Source of the DNA: Hyphomicrobiales bacterium
GTDB taxonomy: Bacteria > Pseudomonadota > Alphaproteobacteria > Rhizobiales > JACESI01
NCBI GenBank assembly: GCA_039989895.1
Contig: JBDXGY010000006.1
Coordinates: 558,001-622,000 of the forward strand
DNA: 64,000 nucleotides
Reading direction: 5' to 3'
Position 1 is the first letter of the stretch. Each line of letters begins with the position of its first letter. The position numbers and the translations under genes were made by a program. The notes beneath the pieces were generated by a model, which ran no database searches, was not told where the DNA came from, and saw only the letters and a program-made list of their open reading frames with translations. Positions 37,281-45,936 of this stretch are shown here, piece by piece.

Positions 37281-38861
37281 ATGAAGCGAAAAACACCCTT
37301 GAGAAAGTTTGATGCGACATCATATTTGATGTCGAAGGGTATCTATTGGATTGCGCTTGCCATTTTATGTCCGATGTTGATCGCTTATTTTCAGATCTAT
37401 CGTACTGGTGAAGAAGCAGTGCGGGTGCAATCGGATCGTATTCTTAATTTTTTTATCGGTGAAGTTGAAGATGTGATGGCTGAGACCGAATTGGTTCTTG
37501 ATGGTTATTTGCTAAAGACTGCCGGTTCTTGTGCTGCCAATGATCTTTTGGTGTTGCGCCGACATCTTGCCGCCAATAAATCAGTTGGCGCCATGGGGAT
37601 TATCGCCGCCGACGGGAAAATTGCTTGCTCGATCGGTGGTGGAAATATTCAGAATTTATCGTTTCCCGCACATCAAGGCGTAACAAACACGAAAATCGAA
37701 TTTGGAGAGTTGCGCACCGAACAGGCAGCTTTGCCTATTTTGATAAAAGCGGCCCCAAATGGCATCCGAATTTATGCGATCATGTCACAGGCGCGGTTCA
37801 AGAAAATGCTCTTGCCAGGATTCATTGCTGATTTTGTACAAGTTGACGTGGTTTTACCCAAAGGTGGTCTTTGGTATTCTGTTACTGGATCAGAAGTTAA
37901 AAAGGGTTTCTTAGGCGAACCTTTGGTCCTAGAACGAAAAAGTGAGAGATTTCCGGTTAATTTTTCTCTTGTTCTCGATAGGCGCTCGATCTCTGTATGG
38001 TCCGGTGAGCTTCGCGTGTCGATTATTGTCATTGTATTGCTAAGCTTTGCAGCGCTTGTCTTATCTTTTTTAGCTCATCGCTTCTATAAAGCTATGAACG
38101 CTCGGCGTATGATATTTAGCCAAATGGCAATGATTGAGCATGCGCGACTTCATTTTAATATAACCTACCAGCCCCTAATGGATATGGATAAAAATCTATT
38201 GGTTGGTGTCTTGGCGAAGGCTGATCTTTCATTGTTTGACAAGGTGCCACAGGCGCGGCCCACTGTAGACGAGATTTTGTCAGTCATTTGGGATGAAATT
38301 GGCGAATTCGCTTTAAAAAGGCGCGAGTTCAATATCATTGTACAGGTTGAAGGAGAGTCCGTTATTGCGGCGGACCAGCGTCAAGCCGTGATAGATAGGC
38401 TCAAAGAGATTAGCTATGAAAACCTGACTTTATTGATGAGCTGGGAAAATGATCGTGGAGTCGATTCTGATATCTACCGCCCACTGGAAGAGGTGGCCAC
38501 ATCAGGCGCTAATCTCGCTATTGACTGCGGTAACGTGCAATTCTCATTGTTGTCCGATATGTGGGCATGGCCCTATCATCAACTCGTCGTAGATTTTTCC
38601 AATCTGCCTGAATCTGAGGAAGCTATTAACTGGATAAGCGAGATTGTCATGAACATGAGCGAACAGCTCCAAATCGACAAAGTCGCAATAGGGCTAGAAA
38701 ATCAGTCGATAAGTGAGAGCGCTATTGGTGGCGGATTTCAGGTCGGTGCGGGGAAACATTATGGACCAGGTCTCACGATAGATTCGCTTCTGTCTGCAGT
38801 GCGCCCAGTGCGTGGTGCTAAGCGTTCCACCAGCGAGCAAAAACAAGATGAAGCTGCATAA
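37281..38861 (+). CDS. membrane protein with CSS-like sensor and degenerate EAL domain
   Basis: 526 residues from ATG 37281 (an in-frame TTG lies six codons upstream). It repeats the layout of the preceding gene: helix (about 20-42), periplasmic region with Cys near 82 (AGSCAAND) and 113 (KIACSIGG), second helix (about 250-270), then a C-terminal domain that starts ITYQPLMDMDKNLL like an EAL domain. The EAL signature is replaced by GVLAKAD, DDxGTG by AIDCGNVQ, the KID lysine is absent (LVVDFS), and GVE by IGLENQS. It is therefore probably not a phosphodiesterase; a regulatory or c-di-GMP-sensing role is inferred. Confidence 0.72.
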   Translation: MKRKTPLRKFDATSYLMSKGIYWIALAILCPMLIAYFQIYRTGEEAVRVQSDRILNFFIGEVEDVMAETELVLDGYLLKTAGSCAANDLLVLRRHLAANKSVGAMGIIAADGKIACSIGGGNIQNLSFPAHQGVTNTKIEFGELRTEQAALPILIKAAPNGIRIYAIMSQARFKKMLLPGFIADFVQVDVVLPKGGLWYSVTGSEVKKGFLGEPLVLERKSERFPVNFSLVLDRRSISVWSGELRVSIIVIVLLSFAALVLSFLAHRFYKAMNARRMIFSQMAMIEHARLHFNITYQPLMDMDKNLLVGVLAKADLSLFDKVPQARPTVDEILSVIWDEIGEFALKRREFNIIVQVEGESVIAADQRQAVIDRLKEISYENLTLLMSWENDRGVDSDIYRPLEEVATSGANLAIDCGNVQFSLLSDMWAWPYHQLVVDFSNLPESEEAINWISEIVMNMSEQLQIDKVAIGLENQSISESAIGGGFQVGAGKHYGPGLTIDSLLSAVRPVRGAKRSTSEQKQDEAA

Positions 38862-38863
38862 GG

Positions 38864-39496
38864 TTATATCTTCTGCAGGCACAGGCTTTTGATTTGTTGC
38901 CAGTCTTCTGCTTTTTCAGCGATTTTCTGATCAACTTCAGCAATCCTTCTAAAGTCACTATCTGCCATATAATGAATGCAGAAAACCTCAGGTGATGTGG
39001 ATTTTATCATGCTGTGATGCATCGGTAAGTCATCAATGAATATAGTCGGTGACGTTGTGATATTAGCTAGCTGGGCTACTGCTTCAGCTTTTGAGCCATT
39101 ATTTTGCAAAACTGGAAAATCAAGCCCGAGTGCGGCCAAATGGCTTTGTCGTCGCATGGAAAGTTCTGCCGCGACATTTGTGAGAAAGACAATCTGAAAC
39201 TGTGCTGCGAGTGCTGTTAGGACTGGTTGCGCATCTTCGATAATGGGCTGATGGTCAACATACTCTTCATGGAACTGTAAGGCGAGAGCGCTGCTAGATA
39301 GGGAAGAAAGTGATTCACCAGTATCGGCATTGATGATGTTCCCGCCCAGTTTGAATGATGTTTTGCGCAGATACATACCGCGCTCACTCAAATAAGTTTC
39401 AAATGGTGCGACAAAATGCAGCACGACCTCATCCACATCACAAATCAAAAGGGGGAGCTGGCTATCTATACCATCCATTACTGATTTTATTTTCAT
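38864..39496 (-). CDS. HAD superfamily hydrolase
   Basis: 210-residue HAD-like phosphatase. Motif I LLICDVDEVVL (nucleophile Asp and +2 Asp, about 19-23), motif II VFLTNVAAE, and motif IV TIFIDDLPMHHSM are readable, with a cap of about 70 residues between I and II. The substrate is unknown. It ends 2 bp from the convergent degenerate-EAL gene and follows the DUF3572 gene by 15 bp, so these two leftward genes are probably cotranscribed, divergent from divK. Confidence 0.82.
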   Translation of the reverse strand: MKIKSVMDGIDSQLPLLICDVDEVVLHFVAPFETYLSERGMYLRKTSFKLGGNIINADTGESLSSLSSSALALQFHEEYVDHQPIIEDAQPVLTALAAQFQIVFLTNVAAELSMRRQSHLAALGLDFPVLQNNGSKAEAVAQLANITTSPTIFIDDLPMHHSMIKSTSPEVFCIHYMADSDFRRIAEVDQKIAEKAEDWQQIKSLCLQKI

Positions 39497-39511
39497 AATA
39501 AAAACAGTGCG

Positions 39512-39787
39512 TTATAAAAAGTCATCACGATGTCCTTCAAGAGTCATCGCAGCACTTTGTATATCTATAGGTGAGAGGCCCGCATTACTGGAAAAACAAA
39601 GACATTCAGGTTCATCTTGCCGCAAAAACGTCAAGACAGCGGATAAAAAGCCTGGCTCGCTTGCCGCCTCGCGCAACTCTTCAAGTGCAAGCCCGGTCGT
39701 TTCCATGAATCGACCCAGAAGATCGTTGTCCGATGCTATATGACTAAGTGCTTGAATAGCAATGCCTTCAGCTCTTTCTTGTCTCAT
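39512..39787 (-). CDS. DUF3572 family protein
   Basis: 91-residue soluble, acidic protein. It starts MRQERAEGIAIQALSHIA, followed by LLGRFMETTGLALEELREAA and ending in EGHRDDFL. These blocks match the DUF3572 family, an alphaproteobacterial family of unknown function commonly encoded immediately upstream of divK in divergent orientation, exactly as here. No catalytic or metal motif is visible. The shared intergenic region suggests co-regulation with divK. Confidence 0.8.
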   Translation of the reverse strand: MRQERAEGIAIQALSHIASDNDLLGRFMETTGLALEELREAASEPGFLSAVLTFLRQDEPECLCFSSNAGLSPIDIQSAAMTLEGHRDDFL

Positions 39788-39804
39788 TTTGCGTCCATAT
39801 TTAG

Positions 39805-39839
39805 TTTCACATTATTTACGCTTGTTTGCGTTTGTGAAA
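39805..39839. promoter_or_regulatory. inverted repeat between DUF3572 and divK
   Basis: TTTCACA (39805-39811) and TGTGAAA (39833-39839) form a perfect 7-bp inverted repeat with a 21-bp spacer inside the 134-bp divergent promoter region. It could be a regulator site for both genes. No CtrA site (TTAA-N7-TTAA) was found here by eye. Confidence 0.35.
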
Positions 39840-39921
39840 GGAAATTCAAGTATGCTTTTAACTCGGTATAAGTATATCTATGAAATTGGGTACTAGAATA
39901 ATAGCCAAACCGGTGGGAATT

Positions 39922-40290
39922 ATGACAAAAAAAGTGATGATTGTGGAAGATAATGAGCTGAATATGAAGCTATTCCATGATCTTTTGCACTCTCAAGGTT
40001 ATGAGACGGTCGAGATCAATAATGGGCTTTTAGCACTTGATCTGGCACGTGAACATCAGCCCGATCTAATTTTAATGGATATTCAATTGCCGGAAGTTTC
40101 CGGGCTTGATGTCACGAAGTGGCTTAAGGAAGATGACGAGTTGAAAGATATTCCAGTCATCGCTGTAACTGCTTTCGCGATGAAGGGGGATGAGGAACGT
40201 ATCCGTAATGGCGGGTGTGAGGCCTATATTTCCAAGCCTATTTCTATCTCAACATTTCTCGAAACGGTCCGTTCTTATATCGGCGAATAG
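39922..40290 (+). CDS. divK: cell-cycle response regulator DivK
   Basis: Single-domain receiver that, when phosphorylated, redirects DivL/PleC signalling and lowers CtrA activity. The start [14 protein letters not shown] at 39922 gives 122 residues, the normal DivK size. The acidic pocket D10, phosphoacceptor D53 ([10 protein letters not shown]), Thr in AVTAFAM and Lys in YISKPIS are all present. It lies 48 bp upstream of pleD, the conserved alphaproteobacterial arrangement. Confidence 0.95.
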   Translation: MTKKVMIVEDNELNMKLFHDLLHSQGYETVEINNGLLALDLAREHQPDLILMDIQLPEVSGLDVTKWLKEDDELKDIPVIAVTAFAMKGDEERIRNGGCEAYISKPISISTFLETVRSYIGE

Positions 40291-40338
40291 ACAATCAAAC
40301 ATGGTGACCGCTGGTCGCCATAATAAAAGGGTAGCGGC

Positions 40339-41721
40339 ATGACTGGCCGAATTTTAGTAGTAGATGATAATCCCACCAACGTGAAACTGTTGGAAGCTCG
40401 TCTTTCTGCAGAGTATTATACTATCATAACAGCGGATAATGGACGAGATGCCATTGATATTTGCAGTCGCGGTGAGTGCGATATTATTTTACTTGATGTG
40501 ATGATGCCTGAAATGAATGGATTTGAGGTTTGCCGTATTCTCAAAGCTGAGCCAGAAACATTGCATGTCCCGATTGTTCTTCTGACGGCACTTAATGGTG
40601 TTCAAGACCGTATTGAGGGGTTGGAAGCTGGTGCGGATGATTTTTTGACCAAACCCTTCCGTGATCTTGAACTGATGGCTCGGGTTAAAAGTCTCCTGCG
40701 TGTGAAACTGCTTGTTGATGAGCTTAGAATGCGTGCGATGACGGCCTACGATGTTCATATGGAGCTTTTATATGAGCATGTATTTGCCAACCCAAAACCC
40801 GATGAAGCTGTATTGGTGGTTGATGATCGTGAAGCGTCTGCATCAAAAATACGCAGTGCGCTCATGCGTGCCGGATATCAAGTGATCATTGAGTCAGATC
40901 CAAATAAAGCAATGGATTATGCGTCACAAGAGGATCCTATTCTCGGAATTGTAAATCTTGATTTGAAAAATTATGATGGGCTGCGTCTTTGTTCCCAGAT
41001 GCGACAATTAGAACGTACACGTAATCTCCCATTACTTGCGATCTCAGACGAGGGAGAGGAGAGACAATTGTCTCGCGCGCTTGAGATGGGTGTGAACGAC
41101 TTCGTAAGCCGTCCGATAGAGACGAATGAATTGATTGCTCGTTGCAAAACCCAGTTGCGCCGTAGACGGTATTCAGATTATCTACGTGAAAGCGTGCAAA
41201 ACACCATGGAAATGGCGGTCAAAGATGCGCTTACAGGGCTTTATAATCGCCGTTATCTGGAAACACATTTAGCGAGCCACGTTAACATTGCTCATGATAA
41301 GGGAACGCCGCTTTCGCTGCTCATCTTGGATATAGATCATTTTAAGCAAGTGAATGATACATATGGCCATGATGCTGGAGATTTAATCTTAAAAGAATTT
41401 GCGATACGCATGAGCGATAATGTTCGCCGTATTGATTTGCCTTGTCGTATGGGCGGCGAAGAGTTTGTGGTCATTATGCCGGAGACTGATCGCGATTTGG
41501 CCTATTCTGTTGCAGAACGAATCCGTGATGTTGTGGCGGCAAAACCATTTGTTACTGGAGAAAACGGCGAAGAGATAGTGGTGACGACAAGCATTGGTAT
41601 TAGTTGCTATGTTGATGAGAATGATACACCGGAAAGTATGATGAAGCGCGCCGATGTTGCCTTGTATCAAGCTAAACATGCAGGCAGAAACCGCGTGGTT
41701 TTTGAGGTGAATGCTGCTTAA
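40339..41721 (+). CDS. pleD: diguanylate cyclase response regulator PleD
   Basis: 460 residues: REC1 (about 1-120, phosphoacceptor in IILLDVMMPE), an adaptor REC2 (about 150-270) whose acceptor position is degenerate (IVNLDLKNY), and a GGDEF cyclase domain (about 290-455) with MGGEEF. An inhibitory I-site RRID lies five residues before GGEEF, as in Caulobacter PleD. It should make c-di-GMP at the pole after phosphorylation. Paired with divK, and next to two EAL-type genes that may oppose or tune it. Confidence 0.95.
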   Translation: MTGRILVVDDNPTNVKLLEARLSAEYYTIITADNGRDAIDICSRGECDIILLDVMMPEMNGFEVCRILKAEPETLHVPIVLLTALNGVQDRIEGLEAGADDFLTKPFRDLELMARVKSLLRVKLLVDELRMRAMTAYDVHMELLYEHVFANPKPDEAVLVVDDREASASKIRSALMRAGYQVIIESDPNKAMDYASQEDPILGIVNLDLKNYDGLRLCSQMRQLERTRNLPLLAISDEGEERQLSRALEMGVNDFVSRPIETNELIARCKTQLRRRRYSDYLRESVQNTMEMAVKDALTGLYNRRYLETHLASHVNIAHDKGTPLSLLILDIDHFKQVNDTYGHDAGDLILKEFAIRMSDNVRRIDLPCRMGGEEFVVIMPETDRDLAYSVAERIRDVVAAKPFVTGENGEEIVVTTSIGISCYVDENDTPESMMKRADVALYQAKHAGRNRVVFEVNAA

Positions 41722-41970
41722 ATATCTTATCTAATTGAATTAACTACATAAATTAAAGATAAATATTCATTGTTAATTCCTCTTTATCTTGCGCGCACAG
41801 AACTTATTAGTCACAAGGAAGCATCAAGTAAGCAATTACTTGTCAGTAAATCTTGTGGCATTAACAGGTCCGCCGCATCACCTGTGCTACAAGATTAATC
41901 CGGCAGGTCCCGTTGAAATATATGGTTGACCTGTCGGAACTTTATTTTAAAAAAAATTTTCGACAAAATA
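41722..41970 (+). ncRNA. structured intergenic region after pleD (candidate small RNA or attenuator)
   Basis: Gene-free interval with two adjacent hairpins. The first pairs 41852-41860 with 41885-41893 (CTTGTGGCA/TGCTACAAG) and 41865-41869 with 41880-41884 (CAGGT/ACCTG), leaving a TTAA bulge. The second pairs 41900-41909 with 41928-41937 (CCGGCAGGTC/GACCTGTCGG), then AACTTTATTTT. The arms share CAGGTCC and ACCTGT, so alternative pairing between the hairpins is possible. The second hairpin may simply terminate divK-pleD; an independent RNA is conjecture. Confidence 0.4.
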
Positions 41971-41999
41971 AAACCGACCTTCAAAAAAGGTCGGTCTAT
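41971..41999 (-). terminator. Rho-independent terminator of rpmG
   Basis: ACCGACCTT/AAGGTCGGT-type hairpin (arms about 41973-41981 and 41989-41997) with a short A/T loop. On the minus strand it is followed by TTTTATTTTG. It sits 25 bp past the rpmG stop. Confidence 0.82.
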
Positions 42000-42022
42000 A
42001 TATTGTTCAATAGTAATATATT

Positions 42023-42190
42023 TTATTTGATTTTTGTTTCTTTAAAATCAACGTGTTTTCTTACAACTGGATCATATTTACGCTTCACCATCTTTTCAGT
42101 CATGGTGCGAGAATTCTTTTTTGTTACATAAAAGAAGCCAGTGTCAGCTGTGCTTTCAAGTTTGATTTTAATCGTTGTGGCTTTTGCCAT
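42023..42190 (-). CDS. rpmG: 50S ribosomal protein L33
   Basis: 55-residue large-subunit protein, read directly from the minus strand. It begins [20 protein letters not shown], has [10 protein letters not shown] and [14 protein letters not shown], and ends FKETKIK before TAA. This is the zinc-free L33 type, with no CxxC pairs. Its position beside pleD and the NUDIX gene is typical of Rhizobiales. It has its own terminator, and its promoter must lie in 42191-42335. Confidence 0.95.
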   Translation of the reverse strand: MAKATTIKIKLESTADTGFFYVTKKNSRTMTEKMVKRKYDPVVRKHVDFKETKIK

Positions 42191-42335
42191 CGTGCTATTC
42201 CTTGAAACGTCGGTGATTTGATTACCAAGGCACCGGTAAAAAGACAGGGAGCGCTTAGGCTCCCATTGTTGTCGCGAAACTACTCATTGGCGGATATTTG
42301 TCAAGTAATTTAGCACAGCAGTTTAAGAGAACTCT

Positions 42336-43076
42336 TTATCTATTTTGAACCAAGAGCTCTCCACCATCCAAAGGTTCTTTGCCCGCGCGCAAATAGGTAA
42401 CTATTTTTGCCAGATTATCAGCACCCATTTTTGCACGATAAAAGGCCACCTTTGGTGGTTCTTTGTGGTTATCTTGATGTTCGATGGCGGCCTTGGTGAT
42501 TTCTATAATCTGTCTTGTGATGAAATGGATGGGCATATCCTCGGTCTGATCGAAGCTCAGCCATTGCACGTCTTCCAATTCATCACTGGAGTGAGCCGCT
42601 TGATCGTTCAAGTATTGATCGGCATTGACCATGAAAAAGCGCGTATCGAATCGCCGATTGTGTCCCGGCGGTGTGATCGCGCGAGCAATATAGGTGAGGG
42701 ATGACAGATCAGGCAGCATGCCGCGATCATTAAATGCATTCCATAATGGCTGGTTATATTGGCGCTTGGTGTTAGCACTAGCACCTAGCATAAGTCCGAC
42801 CTCCTCATAAGTCTCACGGATCGCTGCAAGCCCTAGCATGCGTGCTCGCAAGGCTGTTGGACGGCCTTTCATCTGTTGCAGGAGTAGATCAAGCGTTTCA
42901 CGGGTATAATCACGACCAAAAGGAGCAAAGCGGTCAGCATAATCTACGCGACCACCAGGAAAGACGTAGACACTTGGCATGAATTGATGTTTGGCAGATC
43001 GTCGCCCCATCAAAATGCGTGGGCAATCACCGCGCCTGTCAACAAGGATAAGCGAAGAGGCGTCCTTTATTTTCAA
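42336..43076 (-). CDS. NUDIX hydrolase
   Basis: 246-residue NUDIX-fold hydrolase. The Nudix box is split: PGGRVDYADR is followed by a ~40-residue insert before AAIRETYEEVGLMLG, which carries the metal-binding RExxEE core. Such inserts occur in NUDT8/NUDT19-like acyl-CoA or related diphosphatases, so a CoA-type substrate is possible but unproven. The start is TTG overlapping the stop of the upstream DUF983 gene (TTGA), indicating translational coupling. Confidence 0.87.
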   Translation of the reverse strand: MKIKDASSLILVDRRGDCPRILMGRRSAKHQFMPSVYVFPGGRVDYADRFAPFGRDYTRETLDLLLQQMKGRPTALRARMLGLAAIRETYEEVGLMLGASANTKRQYNQPLWNAFNDRGMLPDLSSLTYIARAITPPGHNRRFDTRFFMVNADQYLNDQAAHSSDELEDVQWLSFDQTEDMPIHFITRQIIEITKAAIEHQDNHKEPPKVAFYRAKMGADNLAKIVTYLRAGKEPLDGGELLVQNR

Positions 43077-43549
43077 GCCGCACCTTGTGGGGTAATGGTG
43101 TCTTCTGAGGGCAATTCCACATCATCACCCTCGATAAAATGAGGATTGAAACCATGCATATAATTGGCCCATTGAAGCCCAACGATTGCACCTTTGATAA
43201 GTGGCAAGGCTAAAAGCGCCATGATGATAAGAGCTGGAATCCAAAGTGCTGCATGCACCCAGTAGGATGGTTGATAAGCAAGTTCAACCCAGACAAAAAG
43301 CCCCACGATTATTTTGCCAACAATCGAGATCGTGAAATAGGCCGGCGCATCATCAGCACGGTGATGATGAAGAGCTTCACCACAATGACTGCAATTGTCA
43401 GTAACTTTCAAAAAGCGGTCGAAAAGTTTTCCTTTATCGCAATTCGGACACTTCTGTTTAAAGCCTGTCCACATGGCCTGAAACACACTGCGTTTTGGCA
43501 AGCCATTGTGACTTTCAGATTTATTCAAGTCATTTGCATAGTGCGGCAT
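43073..43549 (-). CDS. DUF983 family membrane protein with zinc ribbon
   Basis: 158 residues from MPHYANDL (43549). A zinc-ribbon-like pair, CPNCDKGKLF and CSHCGEALHHH, lies at about 35-60. It is followed by DDAPAYFTISIVGK and two membrane helices (about 75-95, 100-125). The pattern matches DUF983, a family of unknown function often encoded near rnr or NUDIX genes in alphaproteobacteria. It is coupled to the NUDIX gene downstream and lies 75 bp after rnr. Confidence 0.85.
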   Translation of the reverse strand: MPHYANDLNKSESHNGLPKRSVFQAMWTGFKQKCPNCDKGKLFDRFLKVTDNCSHCGEALHHHRADDAPAYFTISIVGKIIVGLFVWVELAYQPSYWVHAALWIPALIIMALLALPLIKGAIVGLQWANYMHGFNPHFIEGDDVELPSEDTITPQGAA

Positions 43550-43624
43550 GAGAGAACCTTTCACTGTTACATCTTATCTAGGCCCAATAATGCGCATGTA
43601 CAACTTACAAATTTGCAAATCAGA

Positions 43625-45934
43625 TCAGCGTTTTCGCTTTATCTTGCGTGAGATGCCTTTGGGAGCGCCGCCTCTTGGCTTACTTGTAGGGCAGCGGCGG
43701 CGGCCTTTTTGTTTTGGAAAGGCGCGCTGGCCGGCTTTTCCTTTGGTGCCTTCTGATAGCATTTCAAACCGCAAAGCACCGGCAAAAGGAAGCGCTTCGA
43801 CGAGCTGAACCTGAACATGATCGCCCATTGTATAGGTTTGGCCTGTGCGCTCACCCACAAGGTTATGACGCGCTTCATCAAAATGATAATAATCATCACC
43901 AAGTTTGGAAATCGGGATGAATCCATCAGCGCCCGTATCGTCAAGAGTGATGAAAAGGCCAGATTTCGTGGCGCCACCAATACGGCCCCAGAACTTAGCG
44001 CCCACTTGATCGGACAACCATTCGGCAATCAGCCGGTCAATGGTCGAGCGCTCGGCTTTCATAGCGCGGCGTTCTGTCATGCAGATATGGCTAGAAATTT
44101 CGGACAGGCTCTCAATATTCACATCACCAAGACCACCGTCACCAAGCTTATAGGCTGAGACAAGCGAGCGATGCACCACCAAATCTGCATAGCGGCGGAT
44201 AGGGGACGTAAAATGGGCATAGCGTTTTAGATTAAGCCCAAAGTGGCCATAATTCTCTGGCGTATATTCCGCTTGTGCTTGGCTGCGCAGCACCACCTGA
44301 TTTGTCAAAATCTCGTGGTCTTTATCTTTCACTTCCCGCAAAATTCGATTGAAATGTTGAGGGCGTATATTGCCTGCCTTTGGAATTTGCATCTCAATGG
44401 TGGATAGAAAATCTCGCAAACTCTCGAGTTTTGCTAAGGACGGCGCATCATGAGCGCGATATAGAACGGGACTTTTCTTTGCTTCCAAGGCCTCCGCTGC
44501 CGCCACATTGGCAAGGATCATAAATTCTTCGATGAGTTTATGAGCATCAAGGCGTTGCGGCACGATAACATCGGCAACGCCTCCCTCATCATTGAGGCGT
44601 ATTTTGCGCTCCGCTATATTCAGATCAAGCGGCTCGCGGCCTTTGCGCTCGCGTTTCAGCGCGCTATATGCCGCCCACAATGGTTTCAAGGTGCTCTCAA
44701 GCACGTGTGCAGCGCGTTCGCTCACATCGCCATCAATCGCGGCTTGCGCCTCCTCATAGGAGACGCCAGCGTGTGATTTCATCATGATGCGATGAAAACG
44801 GTGTTTGATTTTGGCACCATCGCTTGTCAGCCAGATTTTGACAGCAAGCGCTGGGCGTTCCAAACCATGTTTTAGCGAACACAGATTGTTCGATATGCGC
44901 TCGGGCAACATCGGTACAACGCGATCAGGAAAATAGACTGAATTGCCGCGCTTAAAAGCCTCACTATCAAGCGCCGTATTAGGCCGGATATAATAAGAGA
45001 CATCAGCAATTGCGATTGTAACGATAAAGCCGCCAATGTTAGATTTATCGCCATCAGTTTCAGCAAACACCGCATCGTCGTGGTCTTTGGCATCGGCCGG
45101 ATCAATGGTGATCAGTGGTACATCGCGCCAATCTTCCCGATTGTCATCAATGCTGGTCTCACGCGCTTCTTCCGATTCGGCAAGAACAGGATCTGGAAAT
45201 ATATGCGGAATTTCATGTTCATGCAGCGCGATGTGGCTGATCGCTTTTTCCGATTTTAATGAGCCAATGACGGATAAAACGCGTGCGCGGGCATCACCAT
45301 ATTTGCTGATCTTGGTGATTTTAACTTCAACCAGATCGCCGTCCTTGGCATCTCCTAGATGATCAATCTCGACTTCGCGCTGTTTTCTATCAACGGGCAG
45401 AAGGCGAGGGAGGGCGTCCGCATGGGTGCCAAATTTGACAACACCCAACACGCTCAAGGGCGTCTTTTCAAGAACCTTGATGATTTGCGCCGTATAAGCT
45501 GGCTTTTCTTCGCTGCCCGCATCGCGGTTTATAATACGGCCTAAAATACGATCACCCATACCGGGTGCACGGCCTTTGTCTTTGCTGGAGGTTGCAATCA
45601 ATATGCGCGGGGGTGGCGCGGCCTCATTTTCCCATTTTGTGGGGGCGGCGATCAGTTCGCCATCTTCATCGCGCTCATAAATGTCCATCACAAAGACAGA
45701 AGGCAATTCGCCAGCTTGCGTGAATTTTTTCCGACTGCCTTCAATCAACCCGTCCTCTGAGAGGCTTTTCAAGAGTTGTTTTAATGCAATGCGGTCTTGC
45801 CCTTTGATGTTAAAGGCTTTGGCGATATCCCGTTTTGCGGCCTTATCGGGGTTTTCTTTGATAAAGCGCAAAATATCTTCGCGCTTTGGAAACCAAGGGT
45901 TGGTGCTCGTTTTGGATGGCGTCTTTTTAGCCAC
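43625..45934 (-). CDS. rnr: ribonuclease R
   Basis: Processive 3'-5' exoribonuclease that degrades structured RNA. The 769-residue protein has an N-terminal winged-helix region (about 10-75), cold-shock domains, the RNB catalytic domain with DPADAKDHDDAV (active-site Asp residues, about 280), YAHFTSPIRRYADLVVHR, an S1 domain (about 640-725) and a basic Lys/Arg-rich tail (RAFPKQKGRRRC onward). It starts 2 bp after topA ends and is probably cotranscribed with it. Confidence 0.96.
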   Translation of the reverse strand: MAKKTPSKTSTNPWFPKREDILRFIKENPDKAAKRDIAKAFNIKGQDRIALKQLLKSLSEDGLIEGSRKKFTQAGELPSVFVMDIYERDEDGELIAAPTKWENEAAPPPRILIATSSKDKGRAPGMGDRILGRIINRDAGSEEKPAYTAQIIKVLEKTPLSVLGVVKFGTHADALPRLLPVDRKQREVEIDHLGDAKDGDLVEVKITKISKYGDARARVLSVIGSLKSEKAISHIALHEHEIPHIFPDPVLAESEEARETSIDDNREDWRDVPLITIDPADAKDHDDAVFAETDGDKSNIGGFIVTIAIADVSYYIRPNTALDSEAFKRGNSVYFPDRVVPMLPERISNNLCSLKHGLERPALAVKIWLTSDGAKIKHRFHRIMMKSHAGVSYEEAQAAIDGDVSERAAHVLESTLKPLWAAYSALKRERKGREPLDLNIAERKIRLNDEGGVADVIVPQRLDAHKLIEEFMILANVAAAEALEAKKSPVLYRAHDAPSLAKLESLRDFLSTIEMQIPKAGNIRPQHFNRILREVKDKDHEILTNQVVLRSQAQAEYTPENYGHFGLNLKRYAHFTSPIRRYADLVVHRSLVSAYKLGDGGLGDVNIESLSEISSHICMTERRAMKAERSTIDRLIAEWLSDQVGAKFWGRIGGATKSGLFITLDDTGADGFIPISKLGDDYYHFDEARHNLVGERTGQTYTMGDHVQVQLVEALPFAGALRFEMLSEGTKGKAGQRAFPKQKGRRRCPTSKPRGGAPKGISRKIKRKR

Positions 45935-45936
45935 AG

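Noticed and set aside
41913-42131. Plus-strand frame of 72 codons between pleD and rpmG
   Set aside because: It runs through the terminator hairpin and antisense to rpmG, and its composition is just AT-rich translation.
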